64,000 nucleotides of DNA from Bradyrhizobium liaoningense (GTDB lineage: Bacteria > Pseudomonadota > Alphaproteobacteria > Rhizobiales > Xanthobacteraceae): the NCBI RefSeq assembly GCF_018130825.1, contig NZ_JAFCJS010000003.1:829001-893000 (forward strand), written 5' to 3'. This document shows, piece after piece, positions 8,094 through 16,713 of the stretch; positions within the stretch are counted from its first letter, which is position 1, and each line of letters starts with the position of its first letter. Made by a program: the position numbers and the translations under genes. Below the pieces are notes generated by a model, which worked only from the letters and a program-made list of their open reading frames with translations, was not told the DNA's origin and ran no database searches.

Positions 8094-9407
8094 ATGCCGC
8101 ATGAGGACCGCTACGGCCTGCCGCTTTCAACCGCATCCGATGCGGCGGCATCCGCCTATCGTGAGGGTGTCGACCTCATGCTCGCAGGCTGGACCGGCAC
8201 GGCGGAGGCGCTGGAGCGCGCGATTGCGACCGATCCGGATTTCGCACTTGCCCATATCGCCCGCGGCCGCGTGCACGCCTTCTATCAACAGGGCGATCTC
8301 GCGCGGCAGAAGGCGGCGGCCGCGCGCGAGCTCGTTGCCAGACGCGGCACGGAGCGCGAGCGCTCGCATGTCGAGACGCTGGCGCTCGCGATCGAGGGCC
8401 GGCTGCCGGAAGCGATCGCAGCGATGCTGCAGCATGTCGAGAGCTGGCCCCGCGATGCCGTCGTGCTGTCGCTGCCGCTCGGTGCCTTCGGCCTGTTCGC
8501 CTTCTCCGGCATGGCCGATCACGACCGCGCCCGGCATGAGCTGTGCGAGCGCGTCGCACAGCATTATGGCGAGGACTGGTGGTTCCTCACGCTGTATGGC
8601 TGGGCGATGACGGAGAACGGCGACGTCGCGCGCGGCCGGCCCGTCACCGAGCGTGGCTTCAACCTCCGCCGCGCCAACGCCCACGCCGCGCATGCCGTGC
8701 TGCATGCGATGTTCGAGGACGGCTCCATCGAGGAGGCCGATCGTCTCGTCGACGACTGGATTCCCTCCTACGACCGCGCCGGTATTTTGCACGGCCACAT
8801 CCGCTGGCACCAGGCGCTCGGCGCGCTCGAGCATGGCGATGCCGCACGGGCGCTCAAGATCTATGCCGACGTGCTCCAGCCCTCGGCCACGCAGGCGCCG
8901 CCGCTCAACATCATCACCGACGGCGCCTCGCTGCTCTGGCGCCTGTCGACGTACGGCCATGCGGTGCCGAAGGCATTGTGGGTGGAGGCCGACGCGACCG
9001 CGCAAAAACTGTTTCCGAAATCGGGCCTGCCGTTCGCCGACGTCCACATGGCGCTGTTCGCCGCCGCAACGCAAAATCAGGAGTCGCTCGTCGCCCGCCT
9101 TGCCGTGATCGAGCAGCGTCTGGCCGACGGCAAGCTGGCGGCCGGCCCCGTGGTGCCGGCGATCTGCCGCGCACTGGCGGCCTTTGCTGACGAGAATCAT
9201 GAAGCTTGCGTACGCTTGCTCGCGCCTGTGCTGAGCGAGGTCGTGCGCATCGGCGGCAGCCATGCCCAGCGCGAGTTGATCGAGGACACCTTCATCGTCG
9301 CCCTCATGCGCAGCGGCGAGCTCTCTCGCGCGCGCACCCTGCTCGACGCCCGCCTGCACCGCCGCCCCTCCTTCCGCGATACGCGCTGGCAGGCGACGAT
9401 GGGTTAG
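8094..9407 (+). CDS. Tetratricopeptide-repeat protein, TTC38-like
   Basis: A 437-residue soluble helical-repeat protein without signal peptide or membrane segments. Repeats of the A-x(3)-A-x-x-x-D-P type are visible (ALERAIATDPDFALAHIARGR at about 38-58), followed by helix pairs throughout. The overall pattern, including an N-terminal YREGVDLMLAG and a central HAAHAVLHAMFEDG, resembles the TTC38 family found in many proteobacteria. A GGGAG ribosome site precedes the ATG. It follows the aldo/keto reductase by 15 bp in what looks like a two-gene operon. TPR proteins scaffold protein interactions; the partner is unknown. Confidence 0.8.
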   Translation: MPHEDRYGLPLSTASDAAASAYREGVDLMLAGWTGTAEALERAIATDPDFALAHIARGRVHAFYQQGDLARQKAAAARELVARRGTERERSHVETLALAIEGRLPEAIAAMLQHVESWPRDAVVLSLPLGAFGLFAFSGMADHDRARHELCERVAQHYGEDWWFLTLYGWAMTENGDVARGRPVTERGFNLRRANAHAAHAVLHAMFEDGSIEEADRLVDDWIPSYDRAGILHGHIRWHQALGALEHGDAARALKIYADVLQPSATQAPPLNIITDGASLLWRLSTYGHAVPKALWVEADATAQKLFPKSGLPFADVHMALFAAATQNQESLVARLAVIEQRLADGKLAAGPVVPAICRALAAFADENHEACVRLLAPVLSEVVRIGGSHAQRELIEDTFIVALMRSGELSRARTLLDARLHRRPSFRDTRWQATMG

Positions 9408-9628
9408 CTCTGCCACGAAAAAAACACCGGCCTGACGGCTAGTGCCCGCCGGGACGGTGGGGCGATTTGGACGAATCGCCAGGGATGGTGCGGTGGTATT
9501 CCAGACGGACTCGGCAATGCGAACGGGACGCAACCAATTGGCGATTCGACGGTTATGAAGCGGACCCTCGCCGCGTCCCGTTTTCCATGGTCCCGATGTC
9601 CAGCGTCCCCCGGCATGCGAGCCTGACG

Positions 9629-10231
9629 ATGCGCCTCCGCCGACCGGTCCTCGCAGCAACCTTCGTCGCCTCCCTCGCCACCTCCCTTGCAGCTTCGGCA
9701 AGCCCTTGTTTCGCCGAAGATTCCAAGCCCATTCCGGTCAACAACCCGCCGGCGCAGCAGAACGCCCTGATCGACCTGCTGGCGCTGATGTCCGGCCAGT
9801 GCAAGACGCTGAAGGTCGCGGGCCGCACCTTCGCCTGCAAGACGGTCGCCTATGCCCATGGCGACACGGGCCGGGTCAATTTCGCGGTCGCCGTCGACGA
9901 TCCCACCGATGCGAACCACGTCGTGTCGTTCTCCGGCGAGAACGGCAAGCGCGCCGACGACAATTCCTACGAGCTGCCGATCGACCGCATGCTGCTCAAC
10001 TCCAAGGACCGGCCCAAGGTCGACGGACTGCCGGTACCCGCCGAGCAGGCCTCCACCGGCGTTTGCCGCCAGACCGGTAACTTCGCTGCCAGGAAGGTGA
10101 ACGACGTGACCTGCTCGGCGACCGACAGCGAGGGACGTCGATATGAACTGCTGTTCGTCTCCGACGGTACGCCGGTGAGCGTGCGCCGCATCCGGCAATC
10201 GTCGCCGTCGATCCAGGACCCGTTCAAGTAG
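9629..10231 (+). CDS. Hypothetical exported protein
   Basis: About 200 residues with a strong signal peptide (MRLRRPVLAATFVASLATSL, then AASASPCFAED). The mature domain carries four cysteines (GQCKTL, FACKTV, GVCRQT, VTCSAT) that could form two disulfides. No family is recognised. The open frame begins further upstream at 9467, but that part has no ribosome site and would bury the signal peptide, so I start at 9629. The cysteine spacing and length are broadly like the exported protein at 3243-3722, though I see no clear sequence similarity. Confidence 0.7.
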   Translation: MRLRRPVLAATFVASLATSLAASASPCFAEDSKPIPVNNPPAQQNALIDLLALMSGQCKTLKVAGRTFACKTVAYAHGDTGRVNFAVAVDDPTDANHVVSFSGENGKRADDNSYELPIDRMLLNSKDRPKVDGLPVPAEQASTGVCRQTGNFAARKVNDVTCSATDSEGRRYELLFVSDGTPVSVRRIRQSSPSIQDPFK

Positions 10232-10375
10232 CGGCACTTCGTCTCGTCCCGCTCGTCAGCGGAGCGGATGCGCATCCTTCCATTTGAAACTCCCGGTCAG
10301 GCGGGTATGCTCGCGCGCGCGTCCTCATCGAGGAGGTCCGATTGCAACTGGAGCCGGGGGGCCGAGAGTCCAGCA

Positions 10376-12232
10376 ATGCTTGTGATCACCGGGCTCGTGC
10401 GCATCCTGATCGTCTGCCTGCTCGCCAGCCTGTCGCGTGAATGCATCGCAGCCGACGGCCCACGGCAGCGTTCGATCCTCGTGCTGGAAGAAGCCGATTT
10501 TCGCTCGCCCTTCTATTCCGAGATCTTTGCCGGCATCCGCGCCGCCGCAAAGCAGAACGGCAAGGGACACACAGTGATCTTCGGCGAGAGCCTCGATCTC
10601 GCCCGCTTCCCGGGACCGGACTACGAAGAGAGTCTGGTCGGTCATCTCAAGACCAAATATGCGCATCGGCCGATCGACGTCATCGTCTCGATCGGCGTGA
10701 CATCGGCGAAATTCCTTCAGGCGCGCAAGCAGGACATCTGGCCCGCCGCGCCCGTCGTGTACGGCTTCGTGCCGGACATGCCCGAGACGCGCGCGCTGTT
10801 CCTGCCCAACACGACGGCCGTCTTCGCAAGGGTCAGACCGGCGCAGCTGCTGATCGCGGCGCGCGCCGTCGTCCCCGACCTGACCCATGTCGTCCTCGTG
10901 GGCGAAGCCTGGAAGAATCCACTGACATACGGACACTGGAAGCAGGACTTCGCGGCCGCCATGCCCGATCTCGAAGTCACCGATCTGTCCAGCACCGTGC
11001 TGCGTGAGGTGCGCAGTCACGTCGCCTCCCTGCCCGCCCGCTCTGCGATCCTGACCTCGGCGATGTATTCCGACGGCGAAGGCACCTATTATTCCCCCGC
11101 CGCGGCGCTCGCACGCGTCGCCGAGAATGCGAACCGCCCGATCATCATCACGTCGGATACGTTCCTCGGACGGTCGGGCGTGGGCGGCTTCCTGCTGCTG
11201 CCCGAGATCATCGGCCGGGAAGCCGGCGAGGTCGCGATGCGCATCCTCGACGGCGAAGCGCCGTCGAGCATCGCACCCGTCAGCGGGAACAACGTGAAGC
11301 CGATCTTCGACTGGCGGCAGCTGAAACGCTGGAATGTGGACGAAGCCAATCTGCCCCCCGGCAGCGAGGTGCGTTTCCGCCAACCGAGCTTCTGGGAGCA
11401 GTATTACTGGCACTCCATCATGATCGCGGGCGTGGTGCTGGTGCAGGCGCTGATGATCACCATTCTGCTGCGCGAGCGCCGGCTGCGCTTCGTGGCCGAG
11501 GTCGAGGCGCGCCAGCGCATGTCGGAGCTCGCCCACATGAACCGCCGCGCGACCGCCGGAGAGATGTCCGTCTCGCTCGCACACGAGCTGAACCAGCCGC
11601 TCGCCGCCATTCTGATCAATGCCGAGACCGCCCAGCAGATTTTGCGGAATCCGGCGCCCGACCTCGGCGAAGTCAGGGACATACTGGACCACATCCGGCG
11701 CGACGATCAGCGGGCGGCCGAAGTCATCGGCCGGCTGCGCTCGTTTCTGAGGCGAGACCCGACCGAACGGCGCGAGCTCGACCTCAATGCCACGGTCGGC
11801 GAGGTGTTTCGATTCCTCTCCGTGCAGGCCCTGACCCACGATGTCGAGCTCGTGACTCAGCCGTCCCCCGCGGACATCCGCGTGAAAGGCGACAAGGTGC
11901 AGCTGCAGCAGGCCATCCTGAACATCGTCGTGAACGGCATGGAGGCCGTGGCCCATCTTCCGAACGAGCGGCGCCGCGTCGTCGGACGAACCAGTCTCGC
12001 TGAGGGCAACCTCGCCCTTGTCTCCATCGCCGACGCAGGTCACGGCATCCTCGCGGAGAAAGTGACCGAGATCTTCAAGCCGTTCTTCACGACCAAGACG
12101 CAAGGCATGGGCATAGGCCTCTCGATCGCGTACACCATCGTCGAGGCGCATGGCGGCCGCATCTGGGCCGAAAACGCCCCGTCAGGCGGCGCCGTCTTTC
12201 ACGTCAGCCTGCCGCTGGCCGCGCCACGGTAG
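10376..12232 (+). CDS. Sensor histidine kinase with periplasmic solute-binding-like domain
   Basis: A membrane sensor kinase of about 618 residues. Residues 1-26 are a signal peptide or anchor (MLVITGLVRILIVCLLASLS). Residues 30-320 form a periplasmic domain resembling ABC-type binding proteins of the PF04392 kind (SILVLEEADFRSPFYSEIF, VIVSIGVTSAKF, PIIITSDTFLG). Residues 346-365 are a transmembrane helix. The DHp phosphoacceptor is His403 in LAHELNQPLAAIL. The HATPase domain shows the N box (NIVVNGMEAV), G1 (ADAGHGI) and G2 (GMGIGLSIAY). The HELNQP class typically has tetrapyrrole- or dicarboxylate-type relatives. No response regulator gene is adjacent. A DUF3088 gene follows after 22 bp. 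The start at 10376 is chosen because it begins the signal segment; earlier in-frame starts add a hydrophilic leader. Confidence 0.85.
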   Translation: MLVITGLVRILIVCLLASLSRECIAADGPRQRSILVLEEADFRSPFYSEIFAGIRAAAKQNGKGHTVIFGESLDLARFPGPDYEESLVGHLKTKYAHRPIDVIVSIGVTSAKFLQARKQDIWPAAPVVYGFVPDMPETRALFLPNTTAVFARVRPAQLLIAARAVVPDLTHVVLVGEAWKNPLTYGHWKQDFAAAMPDLEVTDLSSTVLREVRSHVASLPARSAILTSAMYSDGEGTYYSPAAALARVAENANRPIIITSDTFLGRSGVGGFLLLPEIIGREAGEVAMRILDGEAPSSIAPVSGNNVKPIFDWRQLKRWNVDEANLPPGSEVRFRQPSFWEQYYWHSIMIAGVVLVQALMITILLRERRLRFVAEVEARQRMSELAHMNRRATAGEMSVSLAHELNQPLAAILINAETAQQILRNPAPDLGEVRDILDHIRRDDQRAAEVIGRLRSFLRRDPTERRELDLNATVGEVFRFLSVQALTHDVELVTQPSPADIRVKGDKVQLQQAILNIVVNGMEAVAHLPNERRRVVGRTSLAEGNLALVSIADAGHGILAEKVTEIFKPFFTTKTQGMGIGLSIAYTIVEAHGGRIWAENAPSGGAVFHVSLPLAAPR

Positions 12233-12254
12233 CGACCAATCTCCGGAGCGACCC

Positions 12255-12602
12255 ATGACGCGCGACCGCCTGTTCCTGCTGCGCCCCGGTTTCGAGGACC
12301 CCGCCTATCCGGGCCAACGCTTCTACTGCTGGCATTGCGCGCTGATGGAGGGCGTGCTCGCCTCGTTTCCAGCATTGGCCGCAAAGCTCGACGTCGAGCG
12401 CATCGCCTGGCCGCGGCCGCGGCAATCCGTGATCGCGCTGGTCGGCGAACAGAATCAGTCGCTGCCGCTGCTCGTGCTGGCGGATGGCGCGACGTCGCGG
12501 CACCAGACCGGCAGCCATCAGGGCCGCGCCTTCATCGCCGACAAGGACGCCATCCTCGCCGCGCTGTCAGAGCGGCACGGCTTTCCCGATCCGCATCCGT
12601 GA
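12255..12602 (+). CDS. DUF3088 domain-containing protein
   Basis: A 115-residue cytoplasmic protein matching DUF3088. The N-terminal MTRDRLFLLRPGFEDPAYPG followed by FYCWHCALMEGVLA has a thioredoxin-like C-x-x-C (Cys-His-Cys context: WHC). RHQTGSHQGRAFIADKDAIL at the C-terminal end is also characteristic. The family is uncharacterised; a thioredoxin-fold is likely from the pattern of strands and the PxxC-like WHC turn. It follows the histidine kinase by 22 bp and may be co-transcribed. The longer open frame upstream reads through the kinase 3' end and is not used. Confidence 0.8.
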   Translation: MTRDRLFLLRPGFEDPAYPGQRFYCWHCALMEGVLASFPALAAKLDVERIAWPRPRQSVIALVGEQNQSLPLLVLADGATSRHQTGSHQGRAFIADKDAILAALSERHGFPDPHP

Positions 12603-12610
12603 GGACCGTG

Positions 12611-12701
12611 CGTAGGGTGGGTTAGCGCAGCGTAACCCACCTCTTTGGGTCGCCGCAGAGATAGCAGTGGTGGGTTACGCCTTCGACTAACCCACCCTAC
12701 G
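12611..12701. repeat. Palindromic repeat, GTAGGGTGGGTTAG variant
   Basis: Arms CGTAGGGTGGGTTAG and CTAACCCACCCTACG are perfectly inverted, with an inner GTAACCCACC/GGTGGGTTAC pair. It is related in layout to the GTAGGGTGGGCAAAG family but with GTTAG instead of GCAAAG. It lies directly after the DUF3088 gene. Confidence 0.85.
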
Positions 12702-12795
12702 AGACTGTCCGTCGCGAAACGAGGGAAGATTGGCATTGCACCCTCCCGATCGCTGCGCATAGTCGGCGCAACAAACCAGCCGAGCCCGCCCCGCC

Positions 12796-13365
12796 ATGCC
12801 CACTCCCCTCCCCGCCCTCATCGTCGTCGACGTCCAGCGCGCCTTCGACGAATGGGAGGCGGCGGGCAAGCGGCGCAACAATCCCGAGGCCGTGGCGCGC
12901 ATCGCCGACCTGCTCGCGGTGTTCCGGACCAATCGCGCATCGATCTTCCACATCCGCCACGAGGGCACGAGGCCGAACTCGTCGTTTCTGCCGTCGCGCT
13001 CGGGCTATGCGGTCAAGGACGAGGCGCGCGAGCAGGACGGCGAGCCCGTGATCGTCAAGCGCGTCAACAGCGCCTTCATCGGTACGGACCTCGAGACGCG
13101 CCTGCGCGAAGCCGGTATCACCACACTCGTCATCTGCGGCGCCACCACCAATCACTGCGTCGAAACGACGACGCGGATGGCCGGCAATCTCGGCTTCGAT
13201 GCGCGCCTGGTGCGCGATGCGACCTGGACGTTCGACCGGGTCGGCCCCGACGGCGATGCGCATTCGGCCGAGGACATCCACGCGATGACGTTGTCGAATC
13301 TCAACGGCGAATTCGCACGCATCGTCACGGCGAGCGACGTGGTCGCGTCATTCGCGGCGAAGTGA
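12796..13365 (+). CDS. Isochorismatase-like cysteine hydrolase
   Basis: A 189-residue cytoplasmic hydrolase of the isochorismatase fold. The expected catalytic triad is present: Asp12 in ALIVVDVQ, Lys88 in VIVKRVNSAF, and Cys121 in GATTNHCVETT. NSAFIGTDLE and the VRDATWTFDR segment are typical of the nicotinamidase/isochorismatase superfamily. It lacks the metal-binding HxH arrangement that would argue for a nicotinamidase. Likely substrates are amides or imides, but none is indicated by the neighbours. The ribosome site before the ATG is weak. Confidence 0.88.
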   Translation: MPTPLPALIVVDVQRAFDEWEAAGKRRNNPEAVARIADLLAVFRTNRASIFHIRHEGTRPNSSFLPSRSGYAVKDEAREQDGEPVIVKRVNSAFIGTDLETRLREAGITTLVICGATTNHCVETTTRMAGNLGFDARLVRDATWTFDRVGPDGDAHSAEDIHAMTLSNLNGEFARIVTASDVVASFAAK

Positions 13366-13527
13366 TGGCACCGATGCGGCACGCGTGGTGATGCGACAAT
13401 AAATCCCACGACATGCGATGATTCGCTGACCTCGAACATCGCGCGCTGCGTCGTTTCGACGCCCGCACTGGCCGGAACGCAGCGAGCACCCATGTGTTGT
13501 CACACGACATTCAACTGGAGTGACGAC

Positions 13528-13833
13528 ATGAAGTATCTCATTGCCGTGATGGCCATCGGTGCCGCGGCGCTTGCCGGCGGATCGGCGGCGAACGCGGCCA
13601 ACACCACGAGCGCGAAGCAGAACGCGCCGACCGACATCAGCGCGCAGCACCGGCACCATTATCACGGCCATCGCCATCATCACTGGCGCCATCACAACCA
13701 CGGCTATTATCGTCCGCACTACCGGAACTACGGCTACTACCCGCGGCACCACGGCTATTATGGCGGCGGACCGTACGGTTATTACGGCGGCGGCCCCAGC
13801 GTAAGCTTCGGCTTTGGCGGCAGCCGCTGGTAA
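13528..13833 (+). CDS. His/Tyr/Gly-rich small exported protein
   Basis: A 101-residue protein with a signal peptide (MKYLIAVMAIGAAALAGGSA, then ANA). The mature part has about 22 histidines, many in HH pairs, followed by repeated GYY-GGGP units (HGYYGGGPYGYYGGGP). Such composition suggests metal binding or a low-complexity surface protein. ACTGGAG seven bases before the ATG sets the start; the earlier frame start at 13492 has no such site. It is followed by a strong terminator hairpin. No enzymatic domain is visible. Confidence 0.8.
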   Translation: MKYLIAVMAIGAAALAGGSAANAANTTSAKQNAPTDISAQHRHHYHGHRHHHWRHHNHGYYRPHYRNYGYYPRHHGYYGGGPYGYYGGGPSVSFGFGGSRW

Positions 13834-13854
13834 ACTGGCCGGCACGGACGAACG

Positions 13855-13882
13855 AAAGGCCCGCGCATGCGCGGGCCTTTTT
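13855..13882 (+). terminator. Rho-independent terminator, probably bidirectional
   Basis: Perfect inverted repeat AAAGGCCCGCGC/GCGCGGGCCTTT folding into a GC-rich hairpin followed by TTTTTC on the plus strand. On the minus strand the hairpin is followed by CGTTCG, with an AAAGG/CCTTT stem base. It sits between the convergent His-rich protein gene and the flavin oxidase gene, touching the latter's stop codon. Confidence 0.9.
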
Positions 13883-15153
13883 CATCCCCGCAACATCGTC
13901 TCCGCCGTCGCCAGCCCGCTCGACAGCGCGGCCTCGACCGTGCCCATGTCGCGCCCCCGGTAGAGCGCTTCGCCGGAGAACAGCACGGCACCGTCGGCGC
14001 GCGCGAGGACCGCCTGCGCATCGCGTGTGCGCGGCGTCGCCCAGGAATAGGCGCCGCGGGCGAACGGGTCATGCGTCCAATTGGTCGCCGCGGCCGCGAC
14101 GAGCTCACGCGCGACAGCCTCGCGGGGCAAGCCGAAGATCGTGGCGAGCGAGTCCAGTCCGGTGTCGACCAGTCCTTGCGAATCGAGATGCGACAGCTCC
14201 GCCGTCCGCGGGCCGCCGAACCAGCCGGTCAGCACCGGACGCTCGTCCGGATAGCGCGTCCACCACACCGGAATGGCCTGGTCCGACAGCAGGAAGGTCA
14301 TGTCGGCAAGGTCAGGCTTGTGCTCGCGCCACCATGGCCGCGTAAAGTGCAGCAGGATTTTGATCACGCTGCCGAAGCCGATATCGTCGGCGGCAGCAGC
14401 CTTCGTCCGCGCAGCCACGGGCAGAGCGATGTCTGGCAATAACGGCAGCGGAACGGTGACGATCACGCGATCGCAGCCGTGCACGTCGCCATTGGCGCAA
14501 CGGACGACGAGCGCGCCGCCCGCCTCTTCGATGGCCGATACCACGCAGCCGAAGCGGATCGCGGCGCCATGCCCGCGACACTCGGCCGCCAGGAATTCGA
14601 TCAGCGCGCCATAGCCGCCGACGATGCGCGCCTGAGCGTGGTGCCCGCCGTCCATCCATTCCTCGCGCAGCGCCAGGATCGAGGCGCGCGCCGGATCGGC
14701 CGCGTCGTAGCCCTCGACCATGCGCTCGATGGAATAGCGCAGCCGCTCGTATTTTGGTCCGGAAAAATGGCGGTGCAGGAAATCGGTGACGGTGAGATCA
14801 TCCTTCAACTCCGCGAGCACGGCTTGCAGCTCCGCCTCATGCGGATCGTGGCGCTCTTCGCGCGAGAGCCCTGTGCCGTCAAAGCTCCATTGCGTGCCCT
14901 CGATCTCCTGAAGCGACAACCCCGCCTCGCGCAGCAAAGCGCGCGTGACCGGCGCCTCGCCATGGATGAATTCGGCGCCGCCATCGGCGGGATAGCCGAA
15001 CTCCGATGCCGGCAGCGGATGGATGCGGCCGCCGCAGCGCTCGCGTGCTTCGAGAATGGTCACCCTCTTGCCGCCGCGCGCGAGCGCACGCGCCGCCATC
15101 AGGCCGGCCGCCCCCGCGCCGACGATGACAATGTGCTCTGGCATATCAGGCAT
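13882..15153 (-). CDS. Flavin-containing amine oxidase family protein
   Basis: A 423-residue FAD-dependent oxidoreductase. The dinucleotide-binding motif IVIVGAGAAGLMAARALA begins at residue 8, followed by ILEARERCGGRIHPL, the standard FAD-contacting Arg-rich stretch of monoamine oxidases. The C-terminal motif LFSGEALYRGRDMGTVEAAL binds the isoalloxazine region. DGGAEFIHG replaces the more common DLGAEWIHG-type segment and fits the family. Substrate is unknown; primary or secondary amines are usual. It heads a minus-strand group: a RibD-C protein gene lies 9 bp upstream and a beta-barrel protein gene before that, so the three are probably co-transcribed in the order barrel protein, RibD-C, oxidase. 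Confidence 0.9.
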   Translation of the reverse strand: MPDMPEHIVIVGAGAAGLMAARALARGGKRVTILEARERCGGRIHPLPASEFGYPADGGAEFIHGEAPVTRALLREAGLSLQEIEGTQWSFDGTGLSREERHDPHEAELQAVLAELKDDLTVTDFLHRHFSGPKYERLRYSIERMVEGYDAADPARASILALREEWMDGGHHAQARIVGGYGALIEFLAAECRGHGAAIRFGCVVSAIEEAGGALVVRCANGDVHGCDRVIVTVPLPLLPDIALPVAARTKAAAADDIGFGSVIKILLHFTRPWWREHKPDLADMTFLLSDQAIPVWWTRYPDERPVLTGWFGGPRTAELSHLDSQGLVDTGLDSLATIFGLPREAVARELVAAAATNWTHDPFARGAYSWATPRTRDAQAVLARADGAVLFSGEALYRGRDMGTVEAALSSGLATAETMLRG

Positions 15154-15162
15154 GGCGGCGCT

Positions 15163-15885
15163 TTACCCGGCCACGCCTTGCGGATCGTTCTTGATCAGAT
15201 AGCGCAGCAGCAGCACACCGCCGCCAAGCTCCCGCACGCTCTCCAGCGTCATCGCGGTGAGGGGCGCGCGCTTGTTGCTGTCCGCTGCGATGGAATCGAA
15301 CACGAAGGGCGCGCCGCTGGCCCCATCGATCGCCGGACTGAGGATCAAATTGAATTCGTCGATCAGACCGGCGCGCAAGAAGGCGCCATTGGCGACGCCG
15401 CCGCCCTCCACCAGCAGCCGCTTCACCCCCAACTCATGATTGAGGATGTCGAGCGCCAGCGCCAGGTCGATCTCGGAGTCGATCTCGGACTTGCCGGCGA
15501 AGATGTAGGACACGCCTTCGCCGCGCAGCCCCGCCAGATGCGAATCCGGCACGCTCTCGGTAAGCACCACCACGATCGGATCACCGCCGATGTCGGAACG
15601 GCCCCAGCCGATCTTGCCCTGCGCGTCGAGCACGACGCCGTAGGTCTTTGCATCGCGCCGCGCGAACCAATTTTCGCGCGGAAGCTTTTCGCCCGGCCGT
15701 GCGGGATAGGGCTTGCCCTTGGCGAACTCCGAGCCGGTGACCCGGCCTATCACCCAGGCATCACCGCCGAGCTCCTCGTGGATCTTCTCGAACCAGTCCG
15801 TGCCCGCACCCTTCGGACGCCAGCGGCTGGGATGCGTCCGGCCGTCCAGGCTCGAATGCATCAGACAGATGACATAGGGCTTCAT
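15163..15885 (-). CDS. RibD C-terminal / dihydrofolate reductase-like protein
   Basis: A 240-residue NADPH-dependent reductase of the RibD-C/DHFR-like family. The N-terminus MKPYVICLMHSSLDGRT is the usual 'xSLDG' strand and turn, and VKRLLVEGGGVANGAFL with GLIDEFNLILSPAIDG is the diagnostic C-terminal substrate and cofactor segment. True RibD also has an N-terminal deaminase domain, absent here, so this is a stand-alone reductase; its substrate is not necessarily a riboflavin intermediate. It lies 9 bp from the flavin oxidase gene and 19 bp from the beta-barrel protein gene on the same strand. Confidence 0.88.
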   Translation of the reverse strand: MKPYVICLMHSSLDGRTHPSRWRPKGAGTDWFEKIHEELGGDAWVIGRVTGSEFAKGKPYPARPGEKLPRENWFARRDAKTYGVVLDAQGKIGWGRSDIGGDPIVVVLTESVPDSHLAGLRGEGVSYIFAGKSEIDSEIDLALALDILNHELGVKRLLVEGGGVANGAFLRAGLIDEFNLILSPAIDGASGAPFVFDSIAADSNKRAPLTAMTLESVRELGGGVLLLRYLIKNDPQGVAG

Positions 15886-15904
15886 GCAAATCTCCGGATG
15901 ACGC

Positions 15905-16576
15905 TCAAGCCGGCGTTCCGCTGCCGCCGTCGGCTTTGGCGCGATCGTTGACGATCACCGCGAGCGGATTGAGCTTTGGCGGTGCGACGAGCTGGAGCGT
16001 GTTGGTGTCGTGATGATTGAACGGCGCGCCGCGGACGAACAACTCGGTCTGGATCAGATAGGTCCAGCTGCCGTCGTCGTTGAAGGTGATGTCGCAGCGG
16101 TAGGAATCAGTGCGGAAGGCCTGTTCCAGGAAATCGGTCGAGCAGATCCCGTAAGCGGTGTCGCCACGCTTCGCGGTGACCGAGATATTCCGGTCATCCG
16201 GCCCGGCCTTGCCCGAGGCCAGCAGCACCTGCCCGCGCGGGATCGCCAGCGTCTGCATGATCAGCCCGGTCGCGGGCTCCCACAGCCAGTAGCCGACCTG
16301 GTCATGGAAGGTGATGTCTTCTTCCGGCGTGTTGATGTGGATGTGATAGCGCAAGCCATAGAACAGCTGCGGGCCGTTGGCCTGCGGATCGATCGGGTCC
16401 ATCCTGATACGCTCGATGAAGGTGCGCCGCTCCGGACCATCCGCCTTCGGATTGATGTCGATGCCCTTGTCCGCCTGCCACGTGCCGGCAAGTCGGCGAA
16501 GCGGGCCGAGATTGGCGAGGGCGTCGGGCGAGACGTCCTCAGGCTCGGTGAAGATGTCGGCGGGAATGGGCAGCAT
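15905..16576 (-). CDS. FABP/nitrobindin-like beta-barrel protein
   Basis: A 223-residue protein that appears to be a lipocalin-like beta-barrel of the FABP/heme-binding family. LGPLRRLAGTWQADKG at about residue 24 corresponds to the N-terminal GxW motif, and alternating strand segments follow (RTFIERIRM, LFYGLRYHIHI, DQVGYWLWEPATGLIMQTLAIPRG). The classic GxWxGxG motif of nitrobindins is degenerate here (GTWQADKG). The start at 16576 has GAGG upstream; the open frame continues further back, but only into a leader without family similarity. It is the first gene of the minus-strand group with the RibD-C protein and the flavin oxidase. Confidence 0.65.
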   Translation of the reverse strand: MLPIPADIFTEPEDVSPDALANLGPLRRLAGTWQADKGIDINPKADGPERRTFIERIRMDPIDPQANGPQLFYGLRYHIHINTPEEDITFHDQVGYWLWEPATGLIMQTLAIPRGQVLLASGKAGPDDRNISVTAKRGDTAYGICSTDFLEQAFRTDSYRCDITFNDDGSWTYLIQTELFVRGAPFNHHDTNTLQLVAPPKLNPLAVIVNDRAKADGGSGTPA

Positions 16577-16713
16577 GGGAACCTCGCGTCGTTGCGGGAG
16601 GCAGCAATAGCACAAGGCCGGCGCAAAACTACTGCGACGGAACCAGAAGCCGTGCCGGACGTTGTCGGCCGTCGAGTCCTTGAAATCCGGGCCTCGGTTG
16701 GGCAAGGACGCCC

